Below are positions 41,752-50,408 of a stretch of 64,000 nucleotides of DNA, piece after piece. Below the pieces are notes generated by a model, which saw nothing but the letters and a program-made list of their open reading frames with translations, was not told the origin of the DNA and did not search any database. Origin of the DNA: Parapedobacter luteus (GTDB lineage Bacteria > Bacteroidota > Bacteroidia > Sphingobacteriales > Sphingobacteriaceae); the NCBI RefSeq assembly GCF_900168055.1, contig NZ_FUYS01000006.1, positions 186,001 to 250,000 on the forward strand, read 5' to 3'. Made by a program: the position numbers and the translations under genes. Position 1 is the stretch's first letter; every line of letters begins with the position of its first letter.

Positions 41752-42708
41752 GTGACTTGTTCAATCATCATACGATCTTATAATGAAGAGCGCCACATCG
41801 GTCGCTTGATGGATGGCATCCAAAGGCAGCAACTCCCTGTTGGAGTCTCTTTAGAGGTGATTGTCGTTGATTCGGGCTCAAATGATTCTACCGTCGCCAT
41901 CGCCAAAAGCATGGGCGCAAAAATAATAAAGATAAAAAAAGAAAATTTTTCGTTTGGAAGGGCTTTGAATATTGGCTGTAACCAAGCAAAGGGAGACATT
42001 TTACTATTTGCTTCAGCGCACGTATATCCTGTTTTTAATGATTGGATTGAAAAAATGATTGCTCCATTTTCTTCTCAACGCGTTGCTTTGGTTTATGGAA
42101 GACAAATAGGAAACGAACAAACACACTTTTCGGAACAACAGGTTTTTGAAAAATGGTTTCCATCAAAAAGTAACTATGTGCAGTCTACCCCCTTTTGTAA
42201 CAATGCAAACTGTGCTATTAGGAAAAAGTTATGGGAGTCGCAACATTACAATGAATCACTGACAGGTTTGGAAGACCTAGATTGGGCACAGAAAATAATG
42301 AATAAAGGTCATCAAATCGTGTATGAAGCAGACGCTGTGATCGTCCATGTACACGAAGAAACACCCAAAAAAATAAAAAATAGGTATCAACGTGAGGCTA
42401 TCGCTTTAAAACAGATTTTACCGCGAGTGCATTTTGATTTTTTCGATTTTCTATGGCTATTTACTTCCAATACTGCTTCTGATTGGTTCCATGCGCTACA
42501 GAAGGGAATATTGTGGAAAGAATGGAAGAACATAATATCATTCAGATTTATGCAATTTTACGGCACTTACTTAGGACATAAGCAAAAGGGTATCATCACC
42601 CAAGAGCTTAAGAATAGGTTCTATTACCCCAACGGAATTAGTAAAGCTAAACACCCTGAAAACGAGAGCCGCCGATACGAAACGGGTAAAAAGATAGAAT
42701 ATGATTAA
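41752..42708 (+). CDS. Glycosyltransferase family 2
   Basis: The 318-residue enzyme (GTG start, three bases after wzt) has a GT-A fold: CSIIIRSYNEERHIGRLM, then VIVVDSGSNDSTVAIA. Where most GT2 enzymes have a DxD, it has LFASAHVYP, an SAH form known in one GT2 branch that includes rhamnosyltransferase-like enzymes. The C-terminal region is longer and basic. AT-rich usage marks it as part of the variable block. Donor and acceptor sugars cannot be read. Confidence 0.9.
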   Translation: MTCSIIIRSYNEERHIGRLMDGIQRQQLPVGVSLEVIVVDSGSNDSTVAIAKSMGAKIIKIKKENFSFGRALNIGCNQAKGDILLFASAHVYPVFNDWIEKMIAPFSSQRVALVYGRQIGNEQTHFSEQQVFEKWFPSKSNYVQSTPFCNNANCAIRKKLWESQHYNESLTGLEDLDWAQKIMNKGHQIVYEADAVIVHVHEETPKKIKNRYQREAIALKQILPRVHFDFFDFLWLFTSNTASDWFHALQKGILWKEWKNIISFRFMQFYGTYLGHKQKGIITQELKNRFYYPNGISKAKHPENESRRYETGKKIEYD

Positions 42709-42775
42709 TCTGACACAAAATATAGCAACAACAAAGAATTAAAACTAATTTAAAGCATTATAAAAACCAATTATT

Positions 42776-43450
42776 ATGACAATTGCCGCTTTAGTGCCCA
42801 TGCGCCATTCAAGCGAAAGAGTGCCTGGCAAAAATTACCGCAATTTTGCCGGTAAACCTCTTTTCTTTCACATCGTAGAGACCCTCTTGGCGGTCAAAAC
42901 TATTAGTAGCGTTGTCGTGGACACCGACAGCCCGACCGTCATGGAGTTGACCCAAAAACATTTCCCATCAGTAATCATTTTGGAAAGACCAGCACATCTG
43001 CAAGATGGCTCTGTTCCCATGAATGATGTACTGCTAAACGCCATTGACCAGGTATCTGCTGATTTCTATTTACAGACGCATAGTACGAATCCTATCCTTA
43101 GCTCATTAACAATAGAAAGTTGCATCAAGAAGTTTTCGGAAATTTACCCTATGTATGACTCGCTTTTTACCGTTACCAGAAGAAATGTGCGTTTTTGGGA
43201 TACATTGGCGCGACCTATAAATCACAATCAAAATATTCTTCTAAGAACACAAGATCTACCTTCTGTTTTTGAAGAAAACTCATGCCTTTATTTATTTAGC
43301 AAAGAAATTCTGAAAAGAAAACATAACCGGATAGGCGATAGACCATTTTTGTTTGAAATCCCGGAGATAGAGGCCCAGGACATAGACGTAGAGTTAAACT
43401 TTAAAATGGCAGAGTTTTTATACAAAGAAATCAACGGACTAAACAACTAA
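42776..43450 (+). CDS. NeuA-like cytidylyltransferase
   Basis: The 224-residue protein has the nucleotide-binding signature MRHSSERVPGKNYRNFAGKP and the VVDTDSPTV strand. It also has the HSTNPILSS motif of acylneuraminate/KDO cytidylyltransferases. Such enzymes couple CTP to the anomeric hydroxyl of a 2-keto sugar acid to give a CMP-sugar. No sialic-, pseudaminic- or legionaminic-acid synthase (NeuB type) or KDO synthase gene is in the window. It heads a four-gene cassette with a D-2-hydroxyacid dehydrogenase, an SDR and a DUF115 protein. The substrate is therefore unclear. Confidence 0.88.
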   Translation: MTIAALVPMRHSSERVPGKNYRNFAGKPLFFHIVETLLAVKTISSVVVDTDSPTVMELTQKHFPSVIILERPAHLQDGSVPMNDVLLNAIDQVSADFYLQTHSTNPILSSLTIESCIKKFSEIYPMYDSLFTVTRRNVRFWDTLARPINHNQNILLRTQDLPSVFEENSCLYLFSKEILKRKHNRIGDRPFLFEIPEIEAQDIDVELNFKMAEFLYKEINGLNN

Positions 43451-43454
43451 TCTC

Positions 43455-44390
43455 ATGAAAGTACTAATCACGTGTCCACCTATGTTGCGAAGAATAGAAG
43501 AATTTAGGCATCTATTCTCAGCGAAAAACATAGAGCTTGTAACCCCAAATGTGGTACAGGTGTTGACAGAACAAGAATTAATAGAACTGGTACCAACAGT
43601 CGATGCCTGGATCATAGGTGATGATCCAGCTACTGCAAGCGTATTCAAAGCAGGTAAAGCAGGCAAGCTTAAGGCAGCTGTTAAATGGGGGGTCGGAATC
43701 GATAACGTAGATTTTGCTGCTTGTAAAGACCTGAATATTCCTATAGCAAACACTCCTCAAATGTTTGGAAGAGAGGTTGCTGACCTTGCCATTGCTTATT
43801 TGTTAGGATTAGCGAGAGAAACCTATTTTATCGACCGAGAAGTAAGAAAAGGGAATTGGGTAAAACCCTCCGGAATGTCTGTATCCGGCAAAACTGTTGC
43901 CGTAATAGGTTTAGGCGACATTGGTAGAGCGACTATCAGACGATTGCAAGGTTTCGATGTTAAGATCAATGCATATGATCCGTTTACCTTTTTCTCTCCC
44001 GAAGAAGTGGGGGCGAATGAAATTCTATCTTTCCCTGAAAAGCTGGAAGAAGCAGATTTTGTAATATTGACTTGCGCATTAACACCGAGTAGCTGTTATA
44101 TGATAAATAAGGATAGCATTGCCTTAATGAAAGATCATGTGCGACTAATCAATGTTGCAAGAGGGCCGTTAATTAACGAACAGGATTTGATAGCTGCATT
44201 AAAATCGGGGAAAGTATATTCTGCCGCATTGGATGTGTTTGAACAAGAGCCGCTTACACCTACGAATGAATTGCGCAGCTTCGAACAGTGTATTTTCGGG
44301 ACTCATAATGGCTCAAACACTGTCGAAGGGGTGAGGAGGGCGAGTTACAAGGCAATAGAACTATTGTTTGACTTCTTAAAAATCTCTTAA
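43455..44390 (+). CDS. D-2-hydroxyacid dehydrogenase (phosphoglycerate-dehydrogenase-like)
   Basis: The 311-residue enzyme has the NAD motif VIGLGDIGRATIRRL, VRLINVARGPLIN (catalytic R), ALDVFEQEPL (the E site) and FGTHNGSN for the H site. The lack of a C-terminal ACT domain separates it from typical SerA. It would interconvert a 2-keto and a 2-hydroxy acid. Here, between the cytidylyltransferase and an SDR (4 bases after the former, 1-base overlap with the latter), it probably acts on the carbohydrate precursor, not in serine synthesis. Confidence 0.9.
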   Translation: MKVLITCPPMLRRIEEFRHLFSAKNIELVTPNVVQVLTEQELIELVPTVDAWIIGDDPATASVFKAGKAGKLKAAVKWGVGIDNVDFAACKDLNIPIANTPQMFGREVADLAIAYLLGLARETYFIDREVRKGNWVKPSGMSVSGKTVAVIGLGDIGRATIRRLQGFDVKINAYDPFTFFSPEEVGANEILSFPEKLEEADFVILTCALTPSSCYMINKDSIALMKDHVRLINVARGPLINEQDLIAALKSGKVYSAALDVFEQEPLTPTNELRSFEQCIFGTHNGSNTVEGVRRASYKAIELLFDFLKIS

Positions 44391-45124
44391 TGAAAAAGAA
44401 AGTTTTGATAACCGGTGTACTTGGTGGAATTGGAAGTGGCCTGGCAAAAACTTTTAAAGAAGCAGACTATTTTGTAATTGGCCTTGACATAAAAACAACG
44501 CCTTCCGATTACTGCGATTTATTCATAAGTTTTGACTTGCATCGGTTTTGTTCAGATGCAAACTACAGAGATAAAATGTGCAATAAGTTTGATAACGAGA
44601 TTCAAACGTTAGATGTCCTGATTAATAACGCTGCTATGCAAATACTTAGTAGCGTAGAAGAAATACGATTAGATGACTGGAATCACACTTTAAATGTAAA
44701 CCTTACTGGCCCTCTGTTACTAAGTCAGTTCTTCTTGAAACAACTAGAGCAAGTACACGGGTGTATTATAAACATTGCGAGTATACATCAGCAGTTGACC
44801 AAGAAGCGGTTTGTTGCGTATGCCACTTCAAAAAGTGCCTTGGTGGGCTTGACAAAATCTATGTCGGTTGATTTACAGGGCAAAGTCAGAGTAAATGCCA
44901 TAAGCCCAGCAGCAATAGACACACCGATGTTGCACGAAGGATTTAACAACGACAGCACGATGGTACAAAAGTTAAACGATTTGCACCCTCTACGGAGAAT
45001 AGGAAAACCAGCAGAAGTATCAAAGTTAGCATTGCTATTAGCTGAGGACGGGCTTGGATTTATCAACGGCGCTAATATACAGATTGACGGAGGAATAAGT
45101 AACGTTTTAAAAGATTTAGATTAA
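44390..45124 (+). CDS. Short-chain dehydrogenase/reductase
   Basis: A 244-residue classical SDR. It has cofactor-binding GVLGGIGSGLAKTF, NNAAMQ, catalytic S in NIASIHQQ, and YATSKSA (YxxxK). The C-terminal FINGANIQIDGG is normal. It resembles PtmA-type SDRs that accompany sialic-acid-like activation enzymes in flagellin glycosylation loci. It overlaps the preceding dehydrogenase gene by one base. The substrate is not determined. Confidence 0.92.
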   Translation: MKKKVLITGVLGGIGSGLAKTFKEADYFVIGLDIKTTPSDYCDLFISFDLHRFCSDANYRDKMCNKFDNEIQTLDVLINNAAMQILSSVEEIRLDDWNHTLNVNLTGPLLLSQFFLKQLEQVHGCIINIASIHQQLTKKRFVAYATSKSALVGLTKSMSVDLQGKVRVNAISPAAIDTPMLHEGFNNDSTMVQKLNDLHPLRRIGKPAEVSKLALLLAEDGLGFINGANIQIDGGISNVLKDLD

Positions 45125-45125
45125 A

Positions 45126-46019
45126 ATGACAAAGCCACCAATCAGTGACAAAATTAAAAGAGGGTTTACAGGATTAACCTTACTTGGCAAGATGTATAGG
45201 TTTATCGCAGGCGACTGGCGCAGGTTAAACTGGTTAAAAGAACATAGGCAGAATGGCGTACCCTTCGAATGGTCCAAAAATAATGACTATTTAGATTGGT
45301 TTTATAAATACCGCCCTCACCTCGCCAAATTCAAAGATATCCATAAAGGCCAAGATTGTTTTATTATAGGAAATGGCCCTTCCCTCAATCAAACAGATTT
45401 GAATTTACTAAACGGGTATCATGTGTTTGGATTAAACAAAATCCATTTAATATTTGAGAAATATCCACGATTGAAATTATCCTATCATGTTACTGTGAAT
45501 CCTCTGGTTATTGAGCAGATTCAGAGAGAAGTGGAAGAGGGAGTCTTCGATTGCCCTACCTTTTTATCTTATCAAGGATCGAAAGGGGTTAATTTTTCCA
45601 GCAAAAATGTCTATAAACTTCTTACTTGCGGTAAATGGTCGTTTTATAAAAACGTGATGGAGCCTATCAACGAGGGCTATACAGTAACTTACGTCGCTAT
45701 GCAACTTGCTTATTACATGGGCTACAAAAATGTTTTTTTAGTAGGAGTGGATCACAATTTCTCTCAAGTTGGGAAGCCAAATGAATTGCAGGATTTTAAA
45801 GGTGACGATCACAACCATTTTCATCCCGATTACTTCAAAGGACAGCTATGGCATTTGGCTGATTTGGAAGGAAACGAGGCATCATATGCATTGGCAAAAC
45901 ACCAATTTCATGAAGATGGCAGGGAAATATTCAATGCTACTGTTGGGGGAAAACTAAATATCTTTAAAAGGATTACATTTGAAGAGGCTTTACAACGTGC
46001 GAAAAAAATGCCCGAATAA
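45126..46019 (+). CDS. DUF115 / MptE-like protein, probable sugar-acid transferase
   Basis: The 297-residue protein has the DUF115 hallmark FIIGNGPSLNQTDLNLL and the VFLVGVDHNFSQ motif. DUF115 occurs in the Maf proteins of epsilonproteobacteria, which transfer nonulosonic acids to flagellin. It is also seen in polysaccharide loci. It follows the cytidylyltransferase, dehydrogenase and SDR genes with 1-base gaps. The simplest reading is that it uses the CMP-activated product as donor. That is inference; the fold also occurs in pterin pyrophosphokinases. Confidence 0.75.
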   Translation: MTKPPISDKIKRGFTGLTLLGKMYRFIAGDWRRLNWLKEHRQNGVPFEWSKNNDYLDWFYKYRPHLAKFKDIHKGQDCFIIGNGPSLNQTDLNLLNGYHVFGLNKIHLIFEKYPRLKLSYHVTVNPLVIEQIQREVEEGVFDCPTFLSYQGSKGVNFSSKNVYKLLTCGKWSFYKNVMEPINEGYTVTYVAMQLAYYMGYKNVFLVGVDHNFSQVGKPNELQDFKGDDHNHFHPDYFKGQLWHLADLEGNEASYALAKHQFHEDGREIFNATVGGKLNIFKRITFEEALQRAKKMPE

Positions 46020-46076
46020 TCCTTATTGGTCAAAACGAGTTAAACAATAAAAGACAAGTAATTTATTAAAACTAAC

Positions 46077-46859
46077 GTGCCCAAGCTCTCCGTCATAACC
46101 ATAAATTTCAATAATTTGTTTGGTCTAAAAAAAACCATTGAAAGCGTTATTAATCAAACCTTCAGAGAGTTTGAGTACGTTATCATTGATGGCGGGTCTA
46201 CGGATGGCAGCAGGGAATTGATCGAGGCGAACCGCGACAAAATAACCTATTGGGTCAGCGAGCCGGACGGGGGCATTTACAATGCCATGAACAAAGGAAC
46301 CCAAAAAGCGACCGGCGATTTTATTATTTACATGAATTCGGGGGATTATTTCTATGATGACAACGTCCTAAGCAATATCATACCCTTTTTAAACGCCGAA
46401 AATGACATCGTTTACGGTGACTTGGTGATCGTAGAACCAAACCGATCGTGGGTAAAGAAATACAATGAAAAGCTTAATTTCCCCTATTTTATAAGGGACA
46501 CGCTCCCCCATCAGGGAAGTTTTATCCGGACAAGTCTTTTGCATAAACAGCAAGGCCCATATGATGAGCGTTTGTCGATTTGCGCGGATTGGAAATTCTT
46601 CATTGATGCTGTCTGCAAACTGCAGGTCAAAACCCACTATGTCGATTATCCAATCTCGTACTATGATTACTCCGGATTAAGTTCAAAAATAGAAAACAGG
46701 GAAAAACTCTTGCATGAGAAGAGGCAATTACTAAAGGAGGAGTATGCTGCTTATTATGAACCTTTTCTGAACATGGCAGAGGAGAATAAAGAGATGCGCC
46801 GTTTATTAAAATCAAGGATTGTCAAAGCTTACCTAAAAATACGAGGGCTTATTGAATGA
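46077..46859 (+). CDS. Glycosyltransferase family 2 (WcaE-like)
   Basis: This 260-residue enzyme (GTG start) has a compact GT-A domain: KLSVITINFNNLFGLKKTI, YVIIDGGSTDGS, SEPDGGIYNAMNKG and the metal-binding variant MNSGDYF. GGIYNAMNKG and NSGD are typical of the WcaE-like branch. It lacks a long C-terminal extension. Its usage is less AT-rich than its neighbours. It overlaps the next GT gene by 4 bases. Confidence 0.9.
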   Translation: MPKLSVITINFNNLFGLKKTIESVINQTFREFEYVIIDGGSTDGSRELIEANRDKITYWVSEPDGGIYNAMNKGTQKATGDFIIYMNSGDYFYDDNVLSNIIPFLNAENDIVYGDLVIVEPNRSWVKKYNEKLNFPYFIRDTLPHQGSFIRTSLLHKQQGPYDERLSICADWKFFIDAVCKLQVKTHYVDYPISYYDYSGLSSKIENREKLLHEKRQLLKEEYAAYYEPFLNMAEENKEMRRLLKSRIVKAYLKIRGLIE

Positions 46860-47662
46860 CAGATATATCCATCATAACGCCATGTTATAATTCCGGTGAT
46901 TTTCTGCAAGACGCCGTTGACAGTGTTATGCAATACCAAGGTATTCACCGTTATGAGCTCATTATCGTTGATGATGGTTCCACCGATGAGAGTACTCTAC
47001 AGATTCTTAGACACCTTGCTACCCAGCAAAGCATAACAGTAATCCATCAGGACAACAAGGGGCCAGCAGGAGCTAGAAATACGGGGTGCCGAGCTGCCAA
47101 AGGGGAATATTTGCTTTTCTTAGACAGTGATAACAAAATAGAACCTAGATATATTGACGCAGGGATCGACATCTTAAGAAACAAAGCTGAAATTGGCGTT
47201 GTGTATTCCGACGCTCATTTCTTTGGAGACGGTAGCAGAAAAAGTTTCAAAACACGGCCTTTTGACATAGACCGCTTGCTATTAGGCAACTATATAGATA
47301 TGTGTGCTGTAGTTAGAAAGGCTGCCTGGGAGAGTGTAAATGGATTTGACGAATCACGTAACATCGTCGCACACGAAGACTGGGATTTCTGGCTCAATTT
47401 GTATGAAAAGGACTGGGGATTCCAGTATATTGACCGCAGGTTATTTTATTACCGAATCAGGGAAGCATCGCTCATCAGCTCTGTCAGGAATTCCGACACG
47501 ATTGTGGACAAGCTCAACCATATACGACACAAGCACTCGGCCTTATTTGTTCAACGGCACAAAACACTATATGAAAAGATGCGCAAAGAACAACAGGAGT
47601 ACCGTATAGGACGTTTGATATTAAAACCATACAGGGCATTAAGAAAATGGACAAAAAAATAG
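46856..47662 (+). CDS. Glycosyltransferase family 2
   Basis: The 268-residue GT-A enzyme has SIITPCYNSGDFLQDAVDSV, IIVDDGSTDES, GPAGARNTGCRAAKGEY and the DSDN metal site at LLFLDSDNKIEP. It ends in a positively charged tail (ALRKWTKK). It is the second of a run of four GT2 genes and is coupled to the previous gene by overlap. Specificity is not readable from sequence. Confidence 0.92.
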   Translation: MTDISIITPCYNSGDFLQDAVDSVMQYQGIHRYELIIVDDGSTDESTLQILRHLATQQSITVIHQDNKGPAGARNTGCRAAKGEYLLFLDSDNKIEPRYIDAGIDILRNKAEIGVVYSDAHFFGDGSRKSFKTRPFDIDRLLLGNYIDMCAVVRKAAWESVNGFDESRNIVAHEDWDFWLNLYEKDWGFQYIDRRLFYYRIREASLISSVRNSDTIVDKLNHIRHKHSALFVQRHKTLYEKMRKEQQEYRIGRLILKPYRALRKWTKK

Positions 47663-47696
47663 AGGATCGGTATTAATCGGTATTAACTTGAATAAA

Positions 47697-48599
47697 ATGG
47701 CAGAAAAACCATTAGTGTCAGTTTGCATTCCCGTCTATAATGGAGCCAAGTTTGTCCAGGAAGCCCTTGACTCCCTAACCAGCCAAACCTACAGAAACCT
47801 TGAAGTTATAATCAGTGACGATTGCTCTGAAGACAACACCATCCAAATCTGTGAAAAGTTTCAGGAGAAGACCGGGTTCCCTACTTTCATTTACAGGCAC
47901 AAACCAGAAGGAATTGGCGCCAATTGGAATCATTGCATTGAAAAGGCCAATGGTAGCTACATAAAATTTCTTTTTCAGGACGATATACTGGAGCCTGCAT
48001 GTATAGAAAAAATGTTGGCCACATTTTCTGTTTATCCGGAGGTAGGATTAGTTGCTTGCAAACGTATTTTTATCATTGATAGTCTTTATGAGGGTACCCC
48101 AAAAATAAAAAAGTGGCTTGACGACTACGGGAACTTGCAGAAGTCGTTACCGACACAACCCCATAACGGAATTTATTTACTTGACAGATCGGTATTCAAG
48201 TACCGTACCTTTTTCGACAAACCCTTCAATAAAATCGGTGAACCCACAGCGGTAATGTTTCGCCGCGAATTGTTTGATGAGCTAGGGCCTTTCAACACAG
48301 CCCTGAAACAAATGTTGGACTACGAATATTGGTACCGAATTTTGAAAGAACACCCTATCGCTGTGCTTGATGAAGCGTTAATCAAATTCAGGCTGCATGA
48401 AGACCAAACAACTGCCCGGAATAAAACAAATAAGATAAGTGAGCGAATGTCCTATATTCGATTCATTGAAAAGGAGTTGTTCTTCTATCTAAGCTTCGGG
48501 CATCAGCTTGAACTTATCAGAAACAAGACCATTCGACTGATTAGGAAAATCGGGAAAATTACACTAAATGGGATAACCTTTGGAAAAAAATCAATTTAG
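47697..48599 (+). CDS. Glycosyltransferase family 2
   Basis: A 300-residue GT-A enzyme: VSVCIPVYNGAKFVQEAL, VIISDDCSEDNT, IGANWNHCIEKANG and the metal site FQDDILEP. ATG at 47697 is chosen over a TTG at 47688. Just upstream is a short direct repeat CGGTATTAA (twice), of unknown meaning. Its 3' end overlaps the next gene by 20 bases, so translation is likely coupled. Confidence 0.92.
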   Translation: MAEKPLVSVCIPVYNGAKFVQEALDSLTSQTYRNLEVIISDDCSEDNTIQICEKFQEKTGFPTFIYRHKPEGIGANWNHCIEKANGSYIKFLFQDDILEPACIEKMLATFSVYPEVGLVACKRIFIIDSLYEGTPKIKKWLDDYGNLQKSLPTQPHNGIYLLDRSVFKYRTFFDKPFNKIGEPTAVMFRRELFDELGPFNTALKQMLDYEYWYRILKEHPIAVLDEALIKFRLHEDQTTARNKTNKISERMSYIRFIEKELFFYLSFGHQLELIRNKTIRLIRKIGKITLNGITFGKKSI

Positions 48600-49521
48600 T
48601 ATTTCAGCCGTTATTGTAACCTATAACGGTATGAGGCGAAACTGGATAGAAAAATGTTTGGGATCACTACAGGGTTCGTCTGTGCTAGTCGACATCATTG
48701 TCATTGACAACGGATCAACCGATGGTAGTGTTGAATTTATTAAACAGCATTATTCGTCCCTAGATCTTGTAATAGCTTCTGAAAACCTGGGATTCGGCAA
48801 AGCCAATAACCTTGGCATTCGCAAAGCCCTTGAAAAAGGAGCTGACTTTGTATTTTTGCTTAACCAGGATGCCTGGGTAGATGTAAATACAATAGAGGAA
48901 CTGGTAAAACAGCAACAACTACACCCCGAATACGGCATCCTAAGCCCTATTCATTGCAATGGTAACGGCGATGCCCTCGATTACCGCTTCTCGGAATACA
49001 TTTCTCCACAAAAAGGATGTAAACTGCTTTCCGACCTCCTGGTCGTCGATAGGCAAACGTCTGGCATCTACGACGTCGGTTTCGTCAATGCCGCAGCTTG
49101 GCTTATTAGCAAGGAATGCCTGCGAAAGGCAGGAGGGTTTAGTCCAATGTTTTATCATTATGGCGAAGATGTGAATTATTGTCACCGTGTGCAATACCAT
49201 GAGTTTAAAATAGGAATACACCCTCGTGTAAAAATATATCATGATCGGCTTGAAACAACTTCCAGTAAATTTTTCTCTCCCGACGAAACTAAAAAGCGAG
49301 TGCTTTTTGTAAAAATGCTCAACCCAAATAGTCCGCTTTCCTACCGCAAAGCTAGCAAAGCCATAAGACGTGAGTTATTTAAATGTTTGATTAATTTGGA
49401 CTTTAAAGCCGCTTGGAGATTCCTTATGGTTAAAAATGAAATTTTAGCAATGAAAAATACTATTGAGAATCATTTGAACGAAGTTATATCCGGCAAGTCA
49501 TTTTTATACATAAATGATTGA
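48580..49521 (+). CDS. Glycosyltransferase family 2, rhamnosyltransferase-like
   Basis: This 313-residue enzyme has SAVIVTYNGMRRNWIEKCL, IDNGSTDGSVEF, ENLGFGKANNLGIRKALE and the metal site FLLNQDAW. The NLGFGKANN wording is common in rhamnosyltransferase-type GT2s, but donor identity is not proven. A TTG start at 48580 is needed because the conserved first strand begins before any ATG. The overlap with the upstream gene supports it. Confidence 0.88.
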   Translation: MEKNQFSISAVIVTYNGMRRNWIEKCLGSLQGSSVLVDIIVIDNGSTDGSVEFIKQHYSSLDLVIASENLGFGKANNLGIRKALEKGADFVFLLNQDAWVDVNTIEELVKQQQLHPEYGILSPIHCNGNGDALDYRFSEYISPQKGCKLLSDLLVVDRQTSGIYDVGFVNAAAWLISKECLRKAGGFSPMFYHYGEDVNYCHRVQYHEFKIGIHPRVKIYHDRLETTSSKFFSPDETKKRVLFVKMLNPNSPLSYRKASKAIRRELFKCLINLDFKAAWRFLMVKNEILAMKNTIENHLNEVISGKSFLYIND

Positions 49522-49536
49522 CCAACCCATATAAAC

Positions 49537-50406
49537 ATGATCAAAGTATCTATAATTATCCCTGTTTACAACGATGAGAAATATCTTATATCGACGTTGG
49601 CAGCGATATCGCCTCAAATCAATGACAAGAAACACATTGAAATCATTATTGTGGATAATGGCTCAAGTGACACATTTCAATGGCTAGAGCAATCGGAACA
49701 GATTAAATTGCTTAGGGAAAAAACGAATTTAAATAGTCCTTATTCTTGCCGGAATCGCGGGATCGAGATTGCCAAAGGAGATATTATCGTTCTTTTAGAT
49801 GCTACCTGCTGTCCTCAAAATGATTGGTTGGAGAAGGGTTTAAATTATCTTGATACCACAAAAGCTGATATAGTAGGTGGTAATGTCTTGTTTGATTTTG
49901 CAGGGAAAGTAACAGGCGCTAAATTATATGATGCGATGACGAATATCAAGATGGAAGAATCGATTAAAAAGGGGGTAGCGAAAACAGCAAACTTGTTTAT
50001 AAAAAAATCTGTTTTCGATAAGATTGGTTTGTTTCCAGAGGGTATTCGTTCAGGGGCTGATGTGCGTTGGACATATAAGGCAACTTCAAATGGATTAAAA
50101 CTGGTGTTTTGTCATGATGCTATCGTATACAAACCAGCAAGAGGTTTTAAGGAGTTACTCAAGAAGCAGTGGCGTGTGGGATTGCATCAGCCGTTGATTT
50201 GGCATGAACTGGGTAAACGGAAATCAAAGATAGGTATGGTTGCGCGGCTATTAACACCGGTAAATCCGGTCGTTATAAAAAAAAATATGGATAAAAGATT
50301 TGGTGATGAAGCACGCGGTTTGTTTATTCCACTTTTATTTTCAGCACAATTGAGCAAGAGTATTATGGGGTTGGCAAATTTAATTGGATCCTTTTCTAAG
50401 AAATAA
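49537..50406 (+). CDS. Glycosyltransferase family 2 (paralogue of the enzyme at 52686)
   Basis: This 289-residue GT-A enzyme starts VSIIIPVYNDEKYL, has IIVDNGSSD, the NLNSPYSCRNRGIEIAKG stretch, and LLDATCCPQNDW in the metal-site place. It is clearly related along its length to the 52686 product (NSPYSARNRGLEIAKG, LLDTTCQP). They lie 2.3 kb apart, separated by the toroid gene and the chain-length gene. Its C-terminal region (VNPVVIKKNMDKRF) is basic. The sugars used are unknown. Confidence 0.92.
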   Translation: MIKVSIIIPVYNDEKYLISTLAAISPQINDKKHIEIIIVDNGSSDTFQWLEQSEQIKLLREKTNLNSPYSCRNRGIEIAKGDIIVLLDATCCPQNDWLEKGLNYLDTTKADIVGGNVLFDFAGKVTGAKLYDAMTNIKMEESIKKGVAKTANLFIKKSVFDKIGLFPEGIRSGADVRWTYKATSNGLKLVFCHDAIVYKPARGFKELLKKQWRVGLHQPLIWHELGKRKSKIGMVARLLTPVNPVVIKKNMDKRFGDEARGLFIPLLFSAQLSKSIMGLANLIGSFSKK

Positions 50407-50408
50407 AT

